From assembly GCA_959601495.1 (NCBI GenBank), contig CAUGPT010000053.1, positions 1-10,471 of the forward strand: 10,471 nucleotides of DNA. The letters run 5' to 3'. Shown in pieces: positions 6,225-10,471 of this stretch (positions within the stretch are counted from its first letter, which is position 1; each line of letters begins with the position of its first letter). The position numbers and the translations under genes are program-made. The notes beneath the pieces are model-generated. The model was given only the letters and a program-made list of their open reading frames with translations. It was not told where the DNA came from and searched no databases. Origin of the DNA: Avispirillum sp959601495 (GTDB lineage Bacteria; Bacillota; Clostridia; Oscillospirales; CAG-272).

Positions 6225-6254
6225 TTGACAAGGGGCGGCACGCTGTGCTATATT
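6225..6254 (+). promoter_or_regulatory. Promoter of the T-box operon
   Basis: A perfect TTGACA (6225-6230), an 18-nt spacer and TATATT (6249-6254) preceded by TGC, again an extended -10. The start is expected near 6261, just before the first strand of T-box stem I. A strong constitutive promoter followed by transcription attenuation is the normal T-box design. Confidence 0.85.
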
Positions 6255-6260
6255 TCTGAT

Positions 6261-6560
6261 ATATGGTAAAGCCTATGACCGGAAACGAGTAACCCGCTTT
6301 ACAGAAAAACGTCCCATACAGAGAGCCGTCGGTCGGTGCGAGACGGATGGGGGCAAAACGGGTGAATTACATTCCGAGAGGCTGACTCCGAAAGCGTTTT
6401 CGCAAGTAGGCGGTCACGGGTGCGGCCCGTTACAGTCGCAAGGCATAAGCGGGATATATGTTCCGCCGTGCCGTTGAGAGACCTGCTCTTTTGCAGGTAA
6501 CTGAGGTGGTACCGCGGTTTATCCGTCCTCTTGAAACATTTGTTTCAAGAGGACTTTTTT
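6261..6560 (+). promoter_or_regulatory. T-box riboswitch, tyrosine (UAC) specifier
   Basis: A complete T-box leader, which senses uncharged tRNA and controls transcription read-through. Stem I closes by AGCCT (6270-6274) with AGGCT (6379-6383). CGGAA (6280-6284)/TTCCG (6372-6376) and ACCCG (6292-6296)/CGGGT (6359-6363) flank the specifier loop, whose 5' side has AGTA (6288-6291) and whose 3' side reads GAATTACA (6364-6371). In the canonical register (GAA-n-codon-A) the specifier is TAC, 6368-6370, tyrosine. The AGAG bulge and GGTGCGA distal loop lie at about 6321-6341. A stem II A/B element with CCCGTTA lies at 6426-6432, and stem III at 6442-6472. The T-box AGGTGGTACCGCGG is at 6504-6517. 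Its bulge TGGT predicts a tRNA discriminator A, which fits tRNA-Tyr. The antiterminator pairs GAGG (6503-6506) with CCTC (6527-6530). Confidence 0.97.
6525..6560 (+). terminator. T-box intrinsic terminator
   Basis: GTCCTCTTGAAAC (6525-6537) pairs perfectly with 6542-6554 around ATTT, followed by six T (6555-6560). Its left arm contains the CCTC used by the antiterminator, so the two structures are mutually exclusive. It blocks transcription of the ligase-symporter operon when the cognate tRNA is charged. Confidence 0.97.
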
Positions 6561-6597
6561 ATTTCGATCATAAAAACACAAAAAGGGGTATTGAAAA

Positions 6598-8238
6598 ATG
6601 AATACCATAGTAGACCTTCTGGAAAGAAACGCAAGGCTTCAGCCCGACAAAGAGGCACTGGCGGAGATAAATCCCGCAAATCAGCCAAGCCACACCACAA
6701 CATGGAGAGAGTATAATCTTATCGAGACCGCCGAGGGTGACAAGTACCGCCGCTCCATGACATGGCGCGAATTTGACGCGCAGGCAAATCAGGCGGCAAA
6801 TCTTCTTATAACCCGCGGCGTCCGCCGCGGCGACAAAGTCGCCATTCTTCTCATGAACTGCCTTGAATGGCTGCCGATATACTTCGGCATTCTCAAATGC
6901 GGAGCGCTGGCGGTACCCATGAACTACCGCTATACCGCTGAGGAAATCCGCTACTGCGCCGAGCTTGCCGACGTTTCCGTGCTCATATACGGCCCCGAAT
7001 TTATCGACCGCGTTGCGGAAATACGCGACAGCCTGCCCGATATAAAGAACTTTTTCTTCGTGGGCGAGGATATACCCGAGGGTGCGGACGATTTTAACCG
7101 CTATCTCTCATGCTGCAGCACGACTCCGCCTCCGGTGGAGCTTTGCGAGGACGACGACGCGGCAATATACTTCTCCTCGGGCACAACGGGCTTTCCCAAG
7201 GCTATCCTCCATGCCCACCGCGCTCTGCTCTGCTCCGCGAAGACCGAGCGCGCGCATCACGGTCAGAGCCGCGACGACGTATTTCTTTGCATACCGCCCC
7301 TTTATCACACGGGCGCCAAAATGCACTGGTTCGGCAGCCTGATCTCGGGCAGCCGCGCCGTACTTCTGCGCGGTGTCAGCCCGGAGTGGATACTGCAGGC
7401 GGTCAGCGAGGAGAAAGCAACCATAGTATGGCTGCTCGTGCCGTGGGCTCAGGATATACTCGACGCGATCGACCGCGGAGATATAAACCTTAAAGACTAC
7501 CGCATCTCCCAGTGGAGGCTCATGCACATAGGCGCGCAACCCGTGCCGCCGAGCCTTATAAAAAGGTGGAAAAAGGTTTTCCCCTGGCATCAGTACGATA
7601 CGAACTACGGTCTTTCCGAGTCAATAGGCCCCGGCTGCGTTCATCTGGGCGTTGAAAACATAGACAAGGTGGGCGCCATCGGCGTGCCCGGCTACCAGTG
7701 GGACGCCAAGATAATCAAGCCGGACGGCTCTCCCGTTGCAGAGGGCGAAGTGGGCGAGCTCGCGGTCAAGGGCCCCGGAGTTATGAAATGCTACTACAAA
7801 AACCCCGAGGCGACAGCCGAGATACTGCACGACGGCTGGCTTTGGACCGGCGACATGGCGCGCCGCGACGAGGACGGATTTATATTCCTTGTTGACAGGA
7901 AAAAGGACGTTATCATCACCGGCGGCGAGAACATATATCCCGTTCAGATAGAGGACTTTCTCAGGGCAAACCCGAAGATAAAGGACGCCGCGGTCATAGG
8001 ACTTCCCGACGAGCGTCTGGGAGAGATCGCCGCGGCCATAATCGAGCTCAAAGAGGGCGAGAGCGCCGACGAAGCGGAGATAGAGGACTATTGCGCCGAG
8101 CTTCCCCGCTACAAGCGTCCGCGCCGCATAATTTTTGCGAATGTGCCCCGAAACCCCACGGGCAAAATAGAAAAGCCCAAGCTTCGCCACATATACTGCG
8201 GCGACACGGCACTTGTTGAAAGACAAACTCAGGAATAA
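6598..8238 (+). CDS. AMP-forming acyl/aryl-CoA ligase (ANL superfamily)
   Basis: A 546-residue class I adenylate-forming enzyme that activates a carboxylic acid with ATP to an acyl-AMP and, by family precedent, transfers it to CoA. Core motifs are intact: the phosphate loop YFSSGTTGFPKA (191-202), YGLSES (337-342), WLWTGDM with Asp 419 (414-420), the hinge region LVDRKKDVIITGGENIYP (431-448) and the C-terminal PRNPTGKIEK (517-526) with catalytic Lys 523. The N-terminal region (about 22-60) carries an extra stretch in which TWREYN (35-40) is echoed by TWREFD (55-60). The start has AAGGGG (6583-6588) 9 nt upstream. It is the first gene after the tyrosine T-box and co-transcribed with the symporter 26 nt downstream. 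The acid used is not readable from sequence. The tyrosine control makes an aromatic acid such as 4-hydroxyphenylacetate a reasonable guess; a medium-chain fatty acid is the generic alternative. Confidence 0.9.
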   Translation: MNTIVDLLERNARLQPDKEALAEINPANQPSHTTTWREYNLIETAEGDKYRRSMTWREFDAQANQAANLLITRGVRRGDKVAILLMNCLEWLPIYFGILKCGALAVPMNYRYTAEEIRYCAELADVSVLIYGPEFIDRVAEIRDSLPDIKNFFFVGEDIPEGADDFNRYLSCCSTTPPPVELCEDDDAAIYFSSGTTGFPKAILHAHRALLCSAKTERAHHGQSRDDVFLCIPPLYHTGAKMHWFGSLISGSRAVLLRGVSPEWILQAVSEEKATIVWLLVPWAQDILDAIDRGDINLKDYRISQWRLMHIGAQPVPPSLIKRWKKVFPWHQYDTNYGLSESIGPGCVHLGVENIDKVGAIGVPGYQWDAKIIKPDGSPVAEGEVGELAVKGPGVMKCYYKNPEATAEILHDGWLWTGDMARRDEDGFIFLVDRKKDVIITGGENIYPVQIEDFLRANPKIKDAAVIGLPDERLGEIAAAIIELKEGESADEAEIEDYCAELPRYKRPRRIIFANVPRNPTGKIEKPKLRHIYCGDTALVERQTQE

Positions 8239-8264
8239 TATTTTTTGAAAGGAAAATACATACA

Positions 8265-9848
8265 ATGCTTGCTAAAATTCTGACTGCGGCACTGCTTTTC
8301 GTGTTCTTTGCCGTAATGATAGGCATAGGCGTGTACTGCCGCCGCCATGCGACGGATGTCAACGGCTTCGTTCTCGGCGGGCGCAGCGTGGGTCCGTGGC
8401 TCACTGCTTTCGCTTTCGGTACATCATATTTCTCCGCAGTCGTATTTGTGGGATATGCGGGTCAGTTCGGCTGGAACTTCGGCCTTGCCTCCACATGGAT
8501 AGGTCTGGGCAATGCGTTTATCGGCTCGCTTCTGGCGTGGTGCGTGCTCGGCCGCCGCACAAGGGTCCTGACGCAGCATCTGGAGTCAAAGACCATGCCC
8601 GACTTTTTCGGAAAGCGCTTTAATTCTCCGGCACTTAAGATCGCCGCCTCCGTTATAGTTTTCGTGTTCCTCATCCCCTACACCGCCTCCCTTTACAACG
8701 GACTTTCAAGCCTTTTCAACATTGCGTTTGACATTCCCTACTGGGTGGTCATCGTTGTAATGGCGGCGCTCACCGGCGTTTACGTTATTTTCGGCGGATA
8801 CATGGCGACGGCAATAAACGATTTTATTCAGGGAATTATAATGCTTGCGGGCATTGTTGCGGTCGTTGCAGCGGTCCTCAGCGAAAACGGCGGACTGACG
8901 GCGGCAGCCTCGGGACTTTCGCAGTTTGCCTCCCCCTATGCCGAAACGCAAAATATGCAGGGCGCGTTTTCGTCGTTCTTCGGCACGCAGCCGCTGTATC
9001 TCTTGTTCGTCGTTGTGCTGACAAGCCTGGGCACATGGGGACTTCCCCAGATGGTGGGCAAATTCTACTCCATCAAAAACGAGGATGCCATCAAAAAGGG
9101 CACTGTCATTTCAACGCTCTTTGCGATCGTCGTTTCCGGCGGCTGCTACTTTATCGGCTCCTTCGCGAGACTTTACGACTCTCCCGCTCTTTACGAAAAC
9201 GGAAAGATCATATACGACAGAATAATACCGCACATGCTTTCATCCCTGCCCTCCGCGCTTATAGCGGTGGTAATGGTGCTGGTGCTCTCCGCGTCGATGT
9301 CAACGCTTTCAAGCCTTGTTCTGACATCGGCTTCAACGCTTACGCTTGACGTTATAGCTCCCGCCGCAAAGAAAGAGATGAGCGACAAAAAGAAGCTTCT
9401 CTGCGTGCGCGTTTTCGTAGTGTTCTTCATTGCCGTATCGACCGTTATGGCTATCCTCAAGGATACATTCAACTTCTCCATGATAGCGCAGATGATGGGT
9501 GTGTCGTGGGGCGCACTTGCGGGATCGTTCCTTGCTCCGTTTCTGTACGGACTGTACTGGAAACGCACCACAAAGCCCGCCTGTGCGGTATGCTTTGCGT
9601 ACGGCAGCATACTTATGACGGTGCAGATGCTCATTTCCCTCGGCGTGTTTACCCCGACGGGAGCAGTCCTTTCGTTCGTTTTCAGAAACTCGCTGTACTC
9701 CGGCGTGTTCGCAATGGTCGGCGGACTTATTATAGTCCCCGTTGTGAGCCTTCTGACAAAGAAACCCGCCAAGGCGGACGTTGACGCTATGTTCTCCTGC
9801 TACGACGAAAAGGTGACCGTCGAAACAACAAAATCTCTGGGCGACTGA
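8265..9848 (+). CDS. Sodium:solute symporter (SSS family)
   Basis: A 527-residue inner-membrane secondary transporter of the SSS family (PutP/PanF/vSGLT type), which couples inward Na+ flow to solute uptake. About thirteen hydrophobic segments are visible, near residues 5-24, 43-66, 74-95, 124-145, 157-178, 186-205, 241-260, 277-300, 327-358, 379-398, 402-430, 438-460 and 474-496. This fits the family's topology. LGGRSVGPWLTAFAFGTSY (37-55) around the second segment and the Ser/Thr-rich SASMSTLSSLVLTSAS (342-357) are typical; the latter corresponds to the helix that supplies Na+ ligands. The last 30 residues are hydrophilic. GAAAGGA (8247-8253) precedes the ATG by 11 nt. It lies directly behind the CoA ligase under the same T-box, so its substrate is probably the acid used by the ligase, or tyrosine itself. 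Substrate assignment from sequence alone is unsafe in this family. Confidence 0.92.
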   Translation: MLAKILTAALLFVFFAVMIGIGVYCRRHATDVNGFVLGGRSVGPWLTAFAFGTSYFSAVVFVGYAGQFGWNFGLASTWIGLGNAFIGSLLAWCVLGRRTRVLTQHLESKTMPDFFGKRFNSPALKIAASVIVFVFLIPYTASLYNGLSSLFNIAFDIPYWVVIVVMAALTGVYVIFGGYMATAINDFIQGIIMLAGIVAVVAAVLSENGGLTAAASGLSQFASPYAETQNMQGAFSSFFGTQPLYLLFVVVLTSLGTWGLPQMVGKFYSIKNEDAIKKGTVISTLFAIVVSGGCYFIGSFARLYDSPALYENGKIIYDRIIPHMLSSLPSALIAVVMVLVLSASMSTLSSLVLTSASTLTLDVIAPAAKKEMSDKKKLLCVRVFVVFFIAVSTVMAILKDTFNFSMIAQMMGVSWGALAGSFLAPFLYGLYWKRTTKPACAVCFAYGSILMTVQMLISLGVFTPTGAVLSFVFRNSLYSGVFAMVGGLIIVPVVSLLTKKPAKADVDAMFSCYDEKVTVETTKSLGD

Positions 9849-9865
9849 AATATCGGGTTGGGGAT

Positions 9866-10004
9866 CCTGCGGGGCTCCGCGCCCCGCAGGGGATACGGTA
9901 TGGCGGGGCTCCGCGCCCCGCACCCCGGCATGGGAAAAGGTATATATGCGGGGTTTCACCCCGCACCCTGACCGAGAACCATTATATATGGGGCTTCGCC
10001 CCAT
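9866..10004. repeat. Run of four GC-rich hairpins
   Basis: Four near-identical stem-loops follow the symporter gene: CCTGCGGGGC/GCCCCGCAGG with loop TCCGC (9866-9890), GCGGGGC/GCCCCGC with loop TCCGC (9903-9921), TGCGGGGT/ACCCCGCA with loop TTC (9947-9965) and ATGGGGC/GCCCCAT with loop TTC (9988-10004). The last two are each led by TATATATG and followed by ACCC- or GCCCC-like bases. They look like a degenerating tandem palindromic repeat. No T-tract follows any of them, so they are not classical terminators. They may stabilise the operon's 3' end. Open frames through here encode only repeat-derived sequence. Confidence 0.85.
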
Positions 10005-10010
10005 GCCCCA

Positions 10011-10044
10011 CTTAGGGATCTTTTTTGGGAAAAAGATCCCTAAG
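10011..10044. repeat. 15-bp hairpin with A/T core
   Basis: CTTAGGGATCTTTTT (10011-10025) pairs exactly with AAAAAGATCCCTAAG (10030-10044) around TGGG. The motif ATCCCTAAG also occurs at 2723-2731 in the other convergent-type intergenic region, so it may belong to a dispersed repeat. Confidence 0.8.
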
Positions 10045-10100
10045 AACCCGAAAAAACCAAACTGCATAGGTTTTAAACCATCAAGTACAGATAGCGAACA

Positions 10101-10129
10101 AAGGCTGCCGTCGGCAGCCTTGTTTTTTT
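10101..10129 (+). terminator. Intrinsic terminator, likely end of the T-box operon
   Basis: AAGGCTGCC (10101-10109), loop GTC, GGCAGCCTT (10113-10121), then G and seven T (10123-10129). This is the only textbook rho-independent terminator downstream of the symporter gene, about 250 nt after its stop, so the mRNA would carry the upstream hairpins in its 3' end. Confidence 0.88.
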
Positions 10130-10300
10130 GCTCGGCGCAGACAGCACGGCACCGCAACCGCCCCGACGCCCCGCGCACCTGCCGTACCACCCGCACCCGC
10201 CGCACGCCGCGCAGCGCCCCACTCGCCCGCCGTTCATCCCACGCTCACAGTCGTGCCGTCCGTCATCGCGCCCTCGCCGTGCACCTCCCGCGCCAGTCAG
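10130..10300. other. C-rich, C-skewed low-complexity segment, no credible gene
   Basis: This mirrors 123-348: on the minus strand it is G-rich, with words such as GAGGGCGCG, GTGAGCG, GATGAACGG and GCGGGTGCGGG in a different order. Frames on the + strand translate to Pro/Arg/His-rich strings, two of which run into the conserved repeat and end with the same few residues (VSPPKF) as a frame at the other window end. That shows shared repeat sequence, not a protein family. I call no gene. Confidence 0.6.
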
Positions 10301-10431
10301 TCTCCCCACCGAAGTTCTGAAACTGCGGACTTTCAGTTTTTTACAAAGCACTTCAAACTTTAATCGACAGCTTACCGAACGGGGGTGAGAAAGACGTGAA
10401 GGGACTGCTTTTCCGCAAGTAGTCCCTTCAC
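10301..10431 (-). repeat. Dispersed repeat copy 3 (inverted)
   Basis: This is the inverted counterpart of 2-122. It contains the complete terminal hairpin: GTGAAGGGACT (10396-10406) pairs with AGTCCCTTCAC (10421-10431), with four more pairs inside (GCTT/AAGT) around TTCCGC. From there the block runs on the minus strand through GTTCGGTAAGCTG, AAAGTTTGAA and CAGTTTCAGAACTTCGG into the G-rich segment. Beyond it, 10439-10462 holds another small inverted repeat, CGACC/GGTCG. No gene is visible. Confidence 0.8.
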
Positions 10432-10471
10432 ACATCCCCGACCACTGGAGCAAAAGCGGTCGAGCTGTCGC

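Noticed and set aside
6365..6371. Alternative T-box specifiers AAT (Asn) or ATT (Ile)
   Set aside because: They are out of the canonical register after GAA. Asn is also disfavoured because the UGGU bulge predicts discriminator A; Ile is not excluded by the bulge but is by register.
9855..9894. G-quadruplex from the GGG/GGGG runs after the symporter gene
   Set aside because: The runs are better explained as hairpin arms with perfect C-rich partners, and the required loops would be long.
9946..10388. Open frames running through the hairpins and the C-rich end
   Set aside because: The translations consist of hairpin-derived and low-complexity residues, cross an intrinsic terminator and show no coding character.
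1..10431. Composite transposon bounded by inverted repeats
   Set aside because: There is no transposase or recombinase, no target duplication can be seen, and the genes inside are ordinary housekeeping and transport genes.

Overview
The window looks like chromosome of an uncultured gut-type Clostridia member (Oscillospirales or Christensenellales-like Firmicutes). The reasons are a canonical T-box leader, strong Shine-Dalgarno sites (GGAGG types), TGn-extended -10 promoters, a GntR/YtrA-ABC module, moderately high GC, and many short hairpin repeats between genes. No tRNA, rRNA, CRISPR, phage or transposase gene was found. The lineage is inferred from style, not from a marker gene.

Layout: 1-506 is gene-free: a repeat copy, a G-rich low-complexity stretch, a second partial repeat copy, then a promoter with a palindromic operator. 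507-2570 (+) is a three-gene operon: GntR/YtrA-type repressor, ABC ATPase and six-TM permease. 2571-3002 is a convergent intergenic region with a long palindrome and a two-fold symmetric array of small hairpins punctuated by GTGATATT / AATATCAC. 3003-4415 (-) is murD with its own promoter. 4675-5205 (-) is mscL. It is divergent from 5376-6149 (+), a NIF3/DUF34 family protein, and both genes have clear promoters in the shared intergenic region.

6225-9848 (+) is the most interesting unit. A strong promoter leads into a complete T-box riboswitch whose specifier loop reads UAC (tyrosine) and whose bulge reads UGGU. It is followed by an AMP-forming acyl/aryl-CoA ligase and a sodium:solute symporter. 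Tyrosine starvation should therefore switch on uptake and CoA-activation of some carboxylic acid. One coherent hypothesis is salvage of an arylacetate such as 4-hydroxyphenylacetate into tyrosine.

9849-10471 is gene-free: a run of GC-rich hairpins, a 15-bp A/T-cored hairpin, an intrinsic terminator, a C-rich low-complexity stretch and an inverted copy of the repeat at the window start. The two window ends are thus inverted copies of one dispersed repeat. This may simply reflect where an assembly broke, but it also defines a repeat family with a conserved AT-rich block joined to a variable G-skewed block.
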